Of a stretch of 64,000 nt of DNA, positions 53,371-63,734 are shown piece by piece. The DNA is from Hippopus hippopus (Eukaryota; Mollusca; Bivalvia; Cardiida; Cardiidae): positions 1,116,001 through 1,180,000 of the forward strand of contig OX328109.1 in NCBI GenBank assembly GCA_946811185.2. Reading direction: 5' to 3'. The notes below the pieces were generated by a model. It was not told the DNA's origin and ran no database searches. It saw only the letters and a program-made list of their open reading frames with translations. The translations under genes and the position numbers were made by a program. Position 1 is the first letter of the stretch, and each line of letters begins with the position of its first letter.

Positions 53371-54600
53371 AGTCTTCACCATATATTCCCCATTTCAAAC
53401 AATCCTGACAAAAAAGGCTTTGGAAAACGTTGTGGGAAAAAGAAAAAAAATGTTGGTAACCAGCATTTTCTCATTTTTCTACACTGCTTTCTACCCTATC
53501 AAAGACAGAAATCATCATTTCAGCTACACTTAATCTTTCTTCTGCAAATGCCTTCAATTTAAAAATTTTAAGATTTTGTCATGTGATAAAGAGTTAACCC
53601 TTTACCATACAACAAATTTTTGGACTGGACCAAATTCAAAACATCTGCAGACAACAAATTAAATCTTGTTAATATGATGATTTCTGACTTTGATAGGGTA
53701 GAAAATATTGTGGGAAAAGGAGAAAATGCTGGTTACCAGCATTTTCTCCTTTTCCCACAATATTTTCGAAAGTTTTCTTTCTCTGGGTCGTTAAAACTCG
53801 GGATTGTGTGGTAAAAAGTTAACTCTTTATCACATGGTAAAATTTTACCATGCAGACCATATATTAAATATAGTCCAAATGATTACTTCTGTCTTTGATA
53901 TAGTAGAAAACATTGTGGGAAAAGGAGAAAATGCATTTTCTCCTTTTCCCACAATGTATTCAAAAGTCTTCTTCTTCAGGGTCGTGAAAACTCAGGATTG
54001 TGAGATAAAGGGTCTATACATGCTGGTTATTTAGTTACATGCCTTCCTTTTGTAGGTCTGAAACAGAAGATAGAACTCGTAGGCTAGATCTAAGAAAACA
54101 GAAATATCTAATGCACAAAATGACATAAAAACTCAAGACTACAAAAAAGTCTGATCCCATTACCACACAATCCGGAGTTTTAACGACCCTTACAAAGAAG
54201 CCATTCAACAACATTATTGGGAAAAGAAGAAATTGCTGGAAAATAGCATTTTCTTTCTTTCCCACAATGTTTTCTACCTTTTCCAAGACAAATTTCATAA
54301 TTCCGGCCACAACTGATTTGTCGTCTGCAAATGCTTTCAATTTGAACCAGTCTACAATTCCATCATTTGGTAAGGAGTTTACTGTTTTTTCCAGATGAGA
54401 AAATTTCAGACTTGTCCAATTAGAAAGTATTTGCAGACAACAAATAAAACGTTGTTCAAATGATGAAATTTGTCTCTTAAGAATGTAGAAAACATTGTGG
54501 GAAAAGGAGAAAACCAGTATTTTTTCCTTTTCCCACAAAGTTTTCAAAAGCCTTTCTCATCAGGATTGTTAACTCTCTGGATTGTGTGGTGAATTGTTAA
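53371..54600. repeat. Array of five MITEs
   Basis: 53371-53598, 53596-53818 and 53816-54020 abut at TTAA. 54155-54380 and 54390-54600 follow after a gap. The 53816-54020 copy has a short palindrome lacking the CTGGTNACCAG centre. Confidence 0.85.
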
Positions 54601-55143
54601 TACTCCAATGGAATTCTAAATTGAAACAAACATTTCTAACCAGTACATAACACTTCTACAGAACAGAAAATTGTCAACTGTTTAACCCCAAGATTATAAT
54701 ACAGAACAAAACATTGTTAACTGTTTCACCCCAAAATTGCTAAACAAATGGGATGAACAAAGTGCATCAATGACATATAATTCAAATATTGAAATTTCAA
54801 GTCAATTTTTGCCAAAATACCGGACATTATGAATGACAAATTAAATTGTGGTTTTTATACCATATGACCTTGGTCTAAGCAAGTTCCATGAAGTCCCCCT
54901 CAACATTCTTCACATTCACATATCACCTTTTTCTGTCTTGCAGCTGTCAATTGCCCATATCAAGAAATTTTCTCCTTTTGCCTCAGTGTTACACTTTAAT
55001 TTATTTTTTTTTACTTAAATTCAACAAATATATTTTCATAGCAATGTGTATCGAAATTGTTCTAGGCAGTAGTGAGTACCCATAAATGATTCTATGAAAC
55101 AGCTGATAAAACCAGATTACACCACACCACATAAAACATATTA
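54601..55143. other. PITPNM intron, nothing recognised
   Basis: Two short repeats of ACAGAACA...ATTGTNAACTGTTT (54660, 54705). No element or gene assigned. Confidence 0.4.
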
Positions 55144-55600
55144 TTTCATGCTTTCCGGTAGGTTATCGAGAAATATCGGTGAAACATTTTTCAATATTTC
55201 ATGGTTACAACCAGTGAAAATACCGATTTTTATATTCTAACTCTTCAATTGAGGGCAGAAACAGTTGTTCCTGCGCACTAATTACCTAGGTAAAATGCAC
55301 GTGCCTCACAACCAGATGGAAATATGATGTAATTTACCTTACATTTCTCGCGCTTGACGTAATATTGTAATGCTTTGCTATGCGGAGAAGGTACGCCATG
55401 GGGAATAACTGAAAAGAACTGTACTGGATTTTGATTAAGTTCTCCCCAGAAAGGCTTAAAAGCATGAAATGAACAGAATGTTTGGTTTTTTTTGGTGAAA
55501 GATCGAAATTTATTTCGTCTCGTGAACATCATCGGAAATATTACCGATGATGTTCACTCGATGAAATAAATTTCGATCTTTCACCTTATAAAACAAATAT
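55144..55600. mobile_element. Element with terminal palindrome (family G)
   Basis: Homologue of 31765-32290. The right part is a strong inverted repeat: AAAGATCGAAATTTATTTCG and its complement around ATTACCGATGATGTTCAC. Confidence 0.8.
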
Positions 55601-55604
55601 TCTC

Positions 55605-55760
55605 TATTTCACCATTCTTAATTGCATTCTTAGTCTAAATCTAGATTTAGAAAGTAACACAAATTGTGATTGGCTACACCATTCAAAATTTGAACTTTAT
55701 TGTCAAACTTAGAAAATTCTTAAAAATTTGACTAAAAATCTTATCAAGAATGGGCGGTGA
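55605..55760. repeat. Family H inverted-repeat MITE
   Basis: TTCACCATTCTTAATTGC to TATCAAGAATGGGCGGTGA. 55761-56095 after it is unassigned apart from an AAACAAACAAAT run at 56014-56050. Confidence 0.65.
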
Positions 55761-56101
55761 CTAAAGGCCCTGGGCCCCGTTTTACTAAGGTTGTTACAAA
55801 CAAAATTTGCATAAGTTTTATGTAACTATAGTACAGTGGCATATTTCTGCCACAAGATCAAAGTTTCCGGAAAATTTTATCTAGATAAAATGGTTAATGG
55901 ATATTGCTCAGTAACATTTTTAGAGTGTTTTTTTTTCTTTTGCTTCATTCTTTGATATTCAGAGCAACCATGAACCACAAAGGAAAAGAACTACATCTTG
56001 GAAAATGGACTCAAACAAACAAATAAACAAATAAACAAACAAACATACAAATGGGATATGAACATACGCAGGCTCTTCTCATGCAAAATATAGACATGTA
56101 C

Positions 56102-56266
56102 CATTGACTACGCTAGAAAAATTATTTCCAGACGACGAGAAAGCTGACAGTTGACTGCAGGTACTTGTCACGCTGGCCTGTCGCTGCAGCGACAAGAGAA
56201 GGTTTGACGGAGAACCAGTCTGCATTTGGTCGCAGAAAAGGTGAACGTAGTGACACATTGTCTCAA
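56102..56266 (-). CDS. PITPNM: PITPNM exon f
   Basis: The acceptor is gtttttag and the donor gtacat. It encodes ETMCHYVHLFCDQMQ then a Ser/Thr-rich loop. Less conserved; supported by exact phase with both neighbours (Val405 and Val460 split) and by its location between the RLEPL and WWGNKRLDY blocks. Confidence 0.82.
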
Positions 56267-56331
56267 CTAAAAACATGGAAAAACGGTGGTTAGTTTGATA
56301 AATCAAAACATAAAAAGCCATCTTCTGTATT

Positions 56332-56702
56332 AAAGTCACAACAGTGGCCAAAAGTAAACAATGTATGTGTTTGTTAAAATGCTTCTTAATTCAATTCATA
56401 CCACTTAAAAGTATGGAAATTATTGTGAAGATGACAATCTGTTATTGTATGGTTGGTCTAGGTGTTAATCACCAGCAGGAAAATGAATTTCAAAACCAGA
56501 TAAAAAGTAAACAAAAGATAAAGCAACCTGGCAACTTTTGACCTAGTTTTGAAATTCATTTTTCTGCCAGTGACAAACACTTGGACTGACCGTACAATAA
56601 CAGATTGTCATCTTCACAATAACTTTCATACTTTTAAATGGTATGATTTAAATTTAAATGCATTTTAACACTGCTTACATTTGGCCACTACTGGGTCTTT
56701 AA
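56332..56702. repeat. Long foldback element, arms over 120 bp
   Basis: The left arm (AACAGTGGCCAAAAGT ... ACTTAAAAGTATGGAAA ... CAATCTGTTATTGTA) is complemented by the right arm (TACAATAACAGATTG ... TTTCATACTTTTAAATGG ... ACATTTGGCCACTACTG), around an AAAAGTAAACAAAAG-type loop at about 56503-56530. Non-coding. Confidence 0.88.
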
Positions 56703-56867
56703 AGCATTATTTAGCCATAATGATCTGTAAGTAATCATTCTTACATTCAATTTATATAAAGTATCGATGATGCAATCGCATTGTTGTATGATATATAATG
56801 CTATATTACATGATGTGGGTTAATGTAATCTAAATCTAATAAAATCAAACAAAAAGAAAAATATTTG

Positions 56868-57085
56868 TGCCGTGCCCTGTGAAAAGCAGATTAAATGCAA
56901 GTGCAGAAAGTATCAACCCATACAGGCTGACATGGGTCGAAACTCTTTGCTTTTTGTACATTTTCAGCATGTCTGATGACCATTTTGTCTCATTATTCAG
57001 CTGATTGTCAGACCAAAATGGATTTTATGGATCAGTGATTATGTGATGACTTGCTTGGTATAGTGCATCATGGAGAATGCATTAA
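56868..57085. repeat. Family D MITE
   Basis: GTGCCGTGCCCTGTGAAAAG to GGAGAATGCATTAACCC. Confidence 0.7.
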
Positions 57086-57670
57086 CCCATTACCACACAA
57101 TCCGAAGTTGTAACAACCCTGAGGTAGAAGCCTTTCGAAAACATTGTGGAAAAAGGAGAAAATGATAGTTACCAGCATGTTTCTCCTTTTCCCACAATGT
57201 TTTCAAAAGCCGCCTTCTTCAGTGTTGTTAGAACTCAGGATTGTGTGGTAAAGGGTTAACCGTTAGTTTATGACATAGAGTTAACTCTTTACCAAACAAC
57301 AAAACTTTAGGCTGGTCCAAATTGAAAGTATTTGCAGCCGACAAAATAAATGTGACTGAAAAATTAAAATTAGATTTGGGAAGGGTAGAAAACATTGTGG
57401 GAAAAGGAGAAAATGCTGGTTACCAGCATTTTCTCATTTTCCCACAATGTTTTCAAAAGGCTTCTTTCTCAGGGTTGTTAAAAGTGGGGATTGTGTGGTA
57501 AAGAGTTAACTTGTTGTTCTATCTTATAAAGGTAGTTAGTGAAAATTAAATATATATTTATTTATATCATATTATGCCAGCGCTGCTAGACTCTTTACCA
57601 CAAAACTCCCAACTTTTAACATCCCTGACAAAAGGCTTGAAAACATTGTGGGAAAAGGAGAAAAAAATCA
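57084..57670. repeat. Three MITE copies
   Basis: 57084-57260, 57282-57510 (palindrome about 57390-57458) and 57590-57670 (left part only). Confidence 0.8.
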
Positions 57671-57859
57671 ATTAACCAGACTCCTAATGTTGAGTTTTTA
57701 CTTATCTGCAAAAGACAAATTTTGAAAACATCGTAGCAAATGATAAAATCCATTGTAAGGTTGATTAATTTACATCGCTTATATCAGTACCTGAGATATG
57801 ATTTCTCTGTAGCTCAAAATCAAAGATGTTGGATTAAAAAAAAAATAATAATTATCGAG

Positions 57860-58055
57860 AGAAAATCTAACCACTCTGTATGAATGTACAACTAGTCCAA
57901 GTTTGAAGGAAATGTCTCAAGTAATGACAGAGATATTATAAATGTCAAAATTTTTGCACAAGAACGACAACTCAGATGACAATGCAGGCAATGACGCCAG
58001 GGCTATGACAATACCGTGATGTTTCCTTTGAAAAAAGCAAAGGTAAAAGTTAGTG
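57860..58055 (-). repeat. Family B element, inverted fragment
   Basis: CTAGTCCAAGTTTGAAGG, AGAGATATTATAAATG, CCAGGGCTATGACAATACC, TCCTTTGAAAAAAGC. Confidence 0.65.
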
Positions 58056-58136
58056 TTTAAACCTAGGTCTGAAAAAGTTGTTGATGAAAGCACACAAAAC
58101 AAACACACACAAAAGATTAATAAAAAGAAAAATTAC

Positions 58137-58307
58137 CTATTTGGATTGATTCTCCATCACCCATTGGGTATTTGTTGAACCTTGCAATCTTGATTGGAGG
58201 GATGTGTTTAAAGGCATAATTAACAAGTGGCTCCAGGCGAAAAGCAGCCGGGTCGCTGGCATGAAACAAGTTGTAGATTTGACCACAGTCAGGTCTTAAC
58301 GGTGATG
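58137..58307 (-). CDS. PITPNM: PITPNM exon e
   Basis: The acceptor is atcttcag and the donor gtaatt. It encodes CGQIYNLFHASDPAAFRLEP, HIPPIKIARFNKYPMGDG. The NLFHxxDPxAxRLEPL motif is diagnostic. The 5' part of the exon with its acceptor is duplicated at 58382-58503. Confidence 0.95.
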
Positions 58308-58381
58308 CTGAAGATGAGCAAAAGAAAAAAATTTAGTCAAGTTTTCTGCAACACAGCTTTAAATTTTTTTCAAGATTTAAC

Positions 58382-58503
58382 ATGAAAAGCAGCTGGCATG
58401 AAACTAGTTGTAAATCTATCCACAGTCCGATCTTCATAGTGATGCTAAAGACCAGAAAAGGAAAATATTTCGTCAGTTGTTTTCCAGCCCAGTTTTAATC
58501 TTT
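58382..58503 (-). pseudogene. Partial duplicate of PITPNM exon e 5' edge
   Basis: It matches the first part of exon e plus its upstream intron (compare 58236-58372), offset 137 bp, with small indels. The acceptor AG is kept but the coding part is interrupted, so it is a decayed exon fragment inside the intron. Confidence 0.75.
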
Positions 58504-59040
58504 AACCCTTTACTACACAGTCCCGAGTATAAACCACCCTCAAAGACAGCTTTTGAAAACGTTGTGGGCAGAAGGAGAAAATGCTGGTAACCAACCTTTT
58601 CTCCTTTTCCCACCATGTTCCAAACCCAATTATTTGAGCCATATTTTATTTATTGTCTGCAAATGCTTTCAATTTAAACACACTGAAAATTTTGTCATAT
58701 GGTAAAGCCATTAGCTTTATTGAGAAGTTTTTTCATTTAGCTTGTATTTGAAATAAAATCTTACTTATTATGCAAACAGAAGTGCCTGTGGCTTATTGTT
58801 TTTAGGACAGAGCAAGAAAAACCTAAAGGGACTGCATTCAGGGGCCAAAGCTTGGCTGCATTTTTTTTTCAGTGAAAATACTGAGCATTTTCTCCCTTTC
58901 CCTCAATGTTTTTAAAGGCCTTTTTACTCAAGATCGTTAAAACTCTTGATCATGTGGAAAAGGGTCAACCCCTTGCCACACACTACCAAATTTTAACGAC
59001 CCTGACAGAAAAAGCATTCAAAAACATTTTGAGCAGCATG
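58504..59040. repeat. MITE pieces and family B fragment
   Basis: MITE 58504-58720; inverted family B end 58803-58885; MITE right half 58870-58965 abutting MITE left half 58965-59040. Confidence 0.65.
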
Positions 59041-59440
59041 AGAAAATTTGATATTGCAGGAGACCGAAAGTCGAGCCAGATGTTAAAATTTTCTTATGCA
59101 GTGAGAAGCAAATACAAGCACCAGGAAAGTTACATAACATAATACATCTCTATATATATATTCCTTTTATTATATACCTAGAACTTTCAATGACAACATG
59201 CTGCAATTATTGACATTTCATTAAAATGGACTTCATTTTCATGAATGGCTGATGAATATTAATGCATAACGTTTTGACCAATCAAATCACAAATCAGCAT
59301 GTATGTATACCCCATTCCAGATACATCATCACACCATATTTGGAACCATATTTGACACGGTGTAGATACAGATTTGTGTGTTATTTTATCGGTGTGTGAA
59401 ACATGTATTGAGCTTGAAAATTTACTGGCACATATTAATA
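59041..59440. other. PITPNM intron, nothing recognised
   Basis: No repeat or gene identified between the MITE fragment and exon d. Confidence 0.4.
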
Positions 59441-59458
59441 GAAGTCAACACTACTTAC

Positions 59459-59981
59459 GTCCTTTCAGATCTGATGAGTATAGCCTTCTATATGATAGCA
59501 CTAATCCCAGAGGTGAACCCAACATGAAAAAGTCACCCACTTCGAATGAAAATTTTAAATATTCACACTGACTACTACTACTAATTCTCCGATCTACCCC
59601 CGAACTGTCCACAGACTGTGTCACATGTACACGCACAGAATTCTGTCGACTGGCACTCTGTTTTATTTCAGTTCTACCCTCGCTTCCTTTGCTGGCACTT
59701 AGTCTTTTATCAGTTTCAGGAATTTTCCCAGCTTCGGAAACCATTTTACCACTTTCACTCAAAGCACTTTTATCAGGATTTGACAGAGTTTCATCTGCGA
59801 ATTCACTATCATTTTGCACCAGTGTATGCGTACTCCCAGCCACTGATCTATTTTTGTCCTCCTCGTTTAAGTCACTGGAATTACTTCCATAATGGCTACT
59901 ATTACGACTCAATGGCATTCTTGTTCGACATAAGGCATCGTAGGTCAATATGGCTCCTGTGGCATCGGACAATAAACACAC
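59459..59981 (-). CDS. PITPNM: PITPNM exon d, DDHD start with Ser-rich insert
   Basis: A 523-nt exon with acceptor tttcaag and donor gtaagt. It opens with VCLLSDATGAILTYDALC, the equivalent of the nucleophile elbow of serine lipases but without the serine. About 120 Ser/Glu-rich residues follow, and the exon closes on FSFEVGDFFMLGSPLGLVLS, holding the first D of the DDHD quartet. The linker is low-complexity and probably disordered. Confidence 0.95.
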
Positions 59982-60041
59982 CTTGAAAAAAAATTGACGG
60001 AATTTGATGATGGCTCCTAGATATACACAAAAAAATTCAGC

Positions 60042-60530
60042 TATGCTCTGGCAAAATAGGCTTTTAATACATCTCTGCAATGTATTGTACCAAGTAAGTC
60101 ATTAATTAACCCTTTACCACACAATCCCGAGTTTTAACGACCCCGAGGGAAAAGACTTTTGAAAACATTGTGGGAAAAGGAGAAAATGCTGGTACCAGCA
60201 TTTTCCCCTTTTCCAACAATGTTTTCTACCCTTCCTAAAACAGTTTTCAATTTTTGAGTCACATACATTTTACCCTCTGCAAATGCTTTGAATTTGGACA
60301 AGTTTAAAATTTTGTCATTTGGTAAAGAGTTAATCCTGGATCTGTAAAAAACATTTTGTCTACCAAAGGACTGGATCTGGAGATGGACTGGTCCTTTGAC
60401 ATACAGAAAATTGGACGTAGCAAAAAGTTTCAACCCAGGTAAGCATGTGGGGACTGCACATGCTGACCAAGGTCCATGCTCTTTCCATACACATTAAACA
60501 CCCTTTTTACAGACTATGGGGCAATTGTGT
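60042..60530. repeat. Family D MITE containing a TTAA MITE
   Basis: Family D left part 60042-60108 and right part 60336-60530. TTAA MITE 60105-60335 between them with a TTAA at each side. Shows TTAA target choice directly. Confidence 0.85.
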
Positions 60531-60546
60531 GATAAAAAACATGCAA

Positions 60547-60955
60547 TTAACTCGTCACTAGTTTAAAAAAAATTTTGACTTGACCATATTGCAGAAGACA
60601 ATTGTGTCTCAATTTGCTGGATCTGTCTTTGATAGGGTAGAAAAAATATTGTGGGAATAGGAAAAAATGCTGGAACCAGCTTTTTTTTCTTTTCCCACAA
60701 TATTTTCAAAAGCCTTCCTCATCAGGATCGTTAAAACTCGGTATTGTGTGTTAAAGGGTTTATAAAACAACAGATGTAGATGTCCTTGACACCATCTTGG
60801 CTTCTACTTATTAACAAGTTCTAAATACTGTTCTGATTAGAAGTTCTACCTGGCTATCTGTCTGACCCAATTAGCCAAGCCCCGGTAGAATAGTCAGTAG
60901 CATTCAGGACTTGAGAACAGCGACGGTTACTGGTTCAAATCCCCTGCCTGTGTGG
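60547..60955. repeat. MITE and SINE head
   Basis: MITE 60547-60765 (palindrome with mismatches). SINE type 1 head fragment 60873-60955 (AGCCCCGGTAGAATAGTC), ending 24 bp from exon c. Confidence 0.7.
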
Positions 60956-60978
60956 TAAACAGTTTAAACAGAGCCTAC

Positions 60979-61189
60979 CTGCCCACAAAATCCGTTCCCC
61001 TCGTCTGATTTGATAAAATCATCATAAACAAGGTTGGACTTAGCGATCACTGCATTCACATGGTCCTGGTATTCTGGATTGCAAGAGGAAAACAGGGCAA
61101 CAGCCCCCAAGGGAACAAACTCTTGACTCCATGGGAGATTACCATCAGCTGTGTTTGGTGTCATGGCATCAAAACCAAAGGGAGATATA
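60979..61189 (-). CDS. PITPNM: PITPNM exon c
   Basis: The acceptor is ccaccag and the donor gtaggc. It encodes FVPLGAVALFSSCNPEYQ and SNLVYDDFIKSDEG, then FCGQ, matching the family's VPLAALPLL and ANLAYGDFIKS region. Confidence 0.95.
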
Positions 61190-61369
61190 CTGGTGGAAAA
61201 AGAAGAGAAAAAAGAACAAACAAATACAAAATGAAATTGCAAAATGTTTGGTTTGTGCTTTGCACAGGGTAAAATCTACTCAATGTTGACGTTTGCATAG
61301 GGTAGAATTGAATCAATGTTAACATTAAAATGTATGACATTTGTACTAATTTTATGGTCAAAATCACTC

Positions 61370-61665
61370 AATCCTGAGGGATTTGATTAAAATAAAATAT
61401 GGTATGTTATTGTAGTATACTGGTCTATCCCACAGATAGATATAAATGTATAGCTTGTGTTTGTATGAGGGGACACTTATACTGCCTTGCTATACAGCTA
61501 ACTTTTGTAGCAATGTAGTAGAGTGTTTGCCTTGGGACCTAGAGGTCCTGGTCTCAAGCCTTGCCATGGAAGTTTAATCGATCAGAATTGTTACATTGGT
61601 GCCAACCAGGGGAAATGCAATTAAACTCCCAAGGCAAGGATTTGGGGTCCTTAAAACTCTTTCTC
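61370..61665 (+). repeat. SINE type 3 fragment in unassigned sequence
   Basis: 61500-61570: AGCAATGTAGTAGAGTG, GGACCTAGAGGTCCTGG, TCTCAAGCCTTGCC. The rest is unassigned. Confidence 0.5.
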
Positions 61666-61666
61666 A

Positions 61667-61862
61667 TTAACTCTTTACCAAACAACAAAATTTTAGACCT
61701 GTCCAAATTGAAAGCATTTGCAGACGACAAGTAAATGTGACTTGAAAATTGAAATTTGTATTGGGAAGGGTTACCAGCATTTTCTCCTTTTCCAACAATG
61801 TTTTCAAAAGGCCTCTTTCTCAGGGTTGTTAAAAGTCGGGATTGTGTGGTAAAGAGTTAAAC
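61667..61862. repeat. TTAA MITE with deleted palindrome arm
   Basis: TTAACTCTTTACCAAACAAC to GGTAAAGAGTTAA; only the right arm of the palindrome is left. Confidence 0.8.
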
Positions 61863-61965
61863 CCTAGCACTTTGCTGAAACATGGATTTCATCTGTGTTG
61901 CCTCCAAAATTTCCTGGCATAGAAAATTCTTTCCAAGACAATTACATTGGTAGGAAAATACGGTC

Positions 61966-62174
61966 TGCAACATGCGTAAAGGATCTGCACAGACTAATCT
62001 GAAACCACACTTGCCGTTTTTATGCGATTTTCAGGTTTATGCAAGTCTACTGTAGGACAAAATGTAATGTAGTCGTAAAGTGCCTTCCAGGATTAGCCTA
62101 TGTGGACTGCGCAGGCTGATTAGAGACGACACCTTCCCAAATGTCCATATGCCCCTTTTCGCATGTTGCAAGCC
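61966..62174. mobile_element. Family F inverted-repeat MITE
   Basis: GCAACATGCGTAAAGG to CCCCTTTTCGCATGTTGC; shares TGCAAGTCTACTGTAGGAC and CTGCGCAGGCTGAT with 30656-30908. Confidence 0.8.
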
Positions 62175-62344
62175 ATATATGATGAGAGAAAGAAAAATCT
62201 TAAGTTTATCAAGAGATTCTAACCTGACAGCACAATTTTACTGGTCTATCTACTATACTGGACATGTATGTAACACGGGAGTGTATTACCATAGTAACAG
62301 TAACCAAGACAGCTGGTTTATCTTATTGCTACGGATCAATGTAT

Positions 62345-62455
62345 ACATGTATAAGTAAGGATAAAAATGCTGGTATCCAGCATTTTTTCCTAATTCCACA
62401 ATGTTTCCTGATTCTTCAGGGTGATTAAAAGCCCATGATAATAATTAGGGAAAAA
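62345..62455. repeat. MITE fragment
   Basis: AAAAATGCTGGTATCCAGCA centre and right arm; ends before exon b's donor. Confidence 0.6.
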
Positions 62456-62472
62456 ATTAAAAGACTGGTTAC

Positions 62473-62653
62473 CTGGACAGAACATTAAGGGCTTCAGCAC
62501 TGATCTGTGGACATGGAACCAGCCTCACAGCAATATGACCTTTGGCAGCAGGATAATGTGATTTAATGACGGAATCAAATGTGGATTTCAAAGTGGCGTA
62601 GTCGCTCCTTTTTGATGTGTGAAAATGGTCATAAGCAGAGTCCAGTAAACTCC
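62473..62653 (-). CDS. PITPNM: PITPNM exon b
   Basis: The acceptor is a poly-T tract plus cag; the donor is gtaacc. It encodes SLLDSAYDHFHTSKR, STFDSVIKSHYP and IAVRLVPCPQISAEAL. The RLVPCP block is typical of the family. Confidence 0.95.
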
Positions 62654-62699
62654 CTGAAAAAAAAAAGTAAGGAAAATTTGACAAAAAAAGTGTGAAGAT

Positions 62700-62810
62700 A
62701 TGCTTGAGATCTGAGGTGTCTTGCCAGTGTGTCCAGTAAGGCTCAAACCCAGGGCCTCCAGGTTGCAAGTACTACAATTTACAACTAAGCCATGCAGGAC
62801 CCCAAATAAA
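62700..62810 (-). repeat. SINE type 3 head, inverted
   Basis: CCAGTAAGGCTCAAACCC, GGCCTCCAGG, TAAGCCATGCAGGACCC. Confidence 0.65.
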
Positions 62811-62825
62811 CCAACTAAATGTTTT

Positions 62826-63135
62826 AACCTTTTACCACACAATTCCAAGTTTTAACGACTCCAAGGAAAAGGATTTTGAAAACATTGTAAGTAAAGGTAA
62901 CCAGCAATTTCTCCTTTTCCAACAGTTTCCTACCCATTCAAAGAAAAGTTTCCTGATTTATGCAACATTTAGTTTGTCGTTTGCAAATGCTTTCAATTTG
63001 GACTGGTCTACATTTCTGTCATTTGCTAAAGAGTTAAATCATCTACGTGATGCATTATGCCAAACAAGTCATCACATAATTATGGATCAAGAAAATTCAT
63101 TTTGTCTTGCAACTGACTGAATCTGGAAGTAGATT
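62826..63135. repeat. MITE and family D fragment
   Basis: MITE 62826-63037 (left arm deleted), then family D piece 63040-63135 (AAGTCATCACATAATTATGG). Confidence 0.7.
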
Positions 63136-63139
63136 GGTT

Positions 63140-63440
63140 GTAGTCGTATGGTTTAGAAAGCCATTTTCATCATTATTTCAGTTATATCACAGTGGCCAAA
63201 GCACCTATCCATTCTTTTCTGGATTTTCTGTTATGAGTACTTCGCACAATATTCCCAAACCAATGGCTGGTTTTCCACATAACCATCATCGAAACAATGA
63301 TCATCAGTGAGAGAGGAATGAATCCTGCCGCAATGACTATCAACCTTCCTCGGAAAGAAATTGGCCAAGCCCGGGATTCAAACTAGCAACCTCCTGTTCT
63401 CAAGTCCTGTACGATACCCACTGTCCTACCAGGGCTCGAC
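63140..63440 (-). mobile_element. tRNA-derived SINE, type 1, inverted
   Basis: GGTTGTAGTCGTATGG tail region to CCTACCAGGGCTCG head. Confidence 0.8.
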
Positions 63441-63507
63441 CGTTAAAACTCAAAACTGGGTGGTTAAGGGTTCAGAATGGTTTGTGAACACCACCATAGA
63501 TACTTAC

Positions 63508-63636
63508 CTCCATGAATGACTAGTATTAATGTGCCGACTTTACATGATGGGGGAACTGGTGCATGTCTTTCATAGGCTCCTGTCTCCAAGCTAAGGCGTT
63601 GACAAAGTTTCTCAAGTCTCCGCCCACTTTGTGCCT
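63508..63636 (-). CDS. PITPNM: PITPNM exon a (5'-most in window)
   Basis: On the minus strand, acceptor cattgcag and donor gtaagt. It encodes SGRRLEKLCQRLSL and VGTLILVIHGG (split glycine), the start of the alpha/beta-hydrolase-like part of the DDHD region. It enters with two bases of a codon from an upstream exon outside the window. Confidence 0.93.
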
Positions 63637-63734
63637 CTGCAATGAAGATTTCTTGTTTCAGCTACACATATATAAACCTATTCACCTCTAGAATTTAATT
63701 TTACGATAGTTAGGAAATCTTCTGTATCTGTCTT

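Larger units (their letters stand above)
43169..63636 (-). other. PITPNM: PITPNM/Nir/rdgB-family gene, 3' two thirds, 14 exons
   Basis: Membrane-associated phosphatidylinositol transfer protein. The family exchanges phosphatidylinositol and phosphatidic acid at ER-plasma membrane contacts and in the Golgi (family knowledge). The 14 exons seen join in phase to 908 codons plus TGA. Visible in order: the region before and including the lipase-like DDHD fold (fragment residues about 30-510, broken by a Ser-rich linker), a beta-rich connector (about 540-660), and LNS2 (about 655-800, with FSIDGSF and TARPDMQ). An unrelated tail follows. The four DDHD residues can be placed at D323 (EVGDFF), D471 (RLDYMLYC), H493 (LFHASFW) and D501 (ESTDVV). 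The N-terminal PITP domain and FFAT region should lie past 64,000. Whether it is orthologous to vertebrate PITPNM1, 2 or 3 cannot be decided here. Confidence 0.95.

Noticed and set aside
62080..62358. Open frame of 92 codons near PITPNM exon b
   Set aside because: It begins inside a family F MITE and shows no domain or splice partner.
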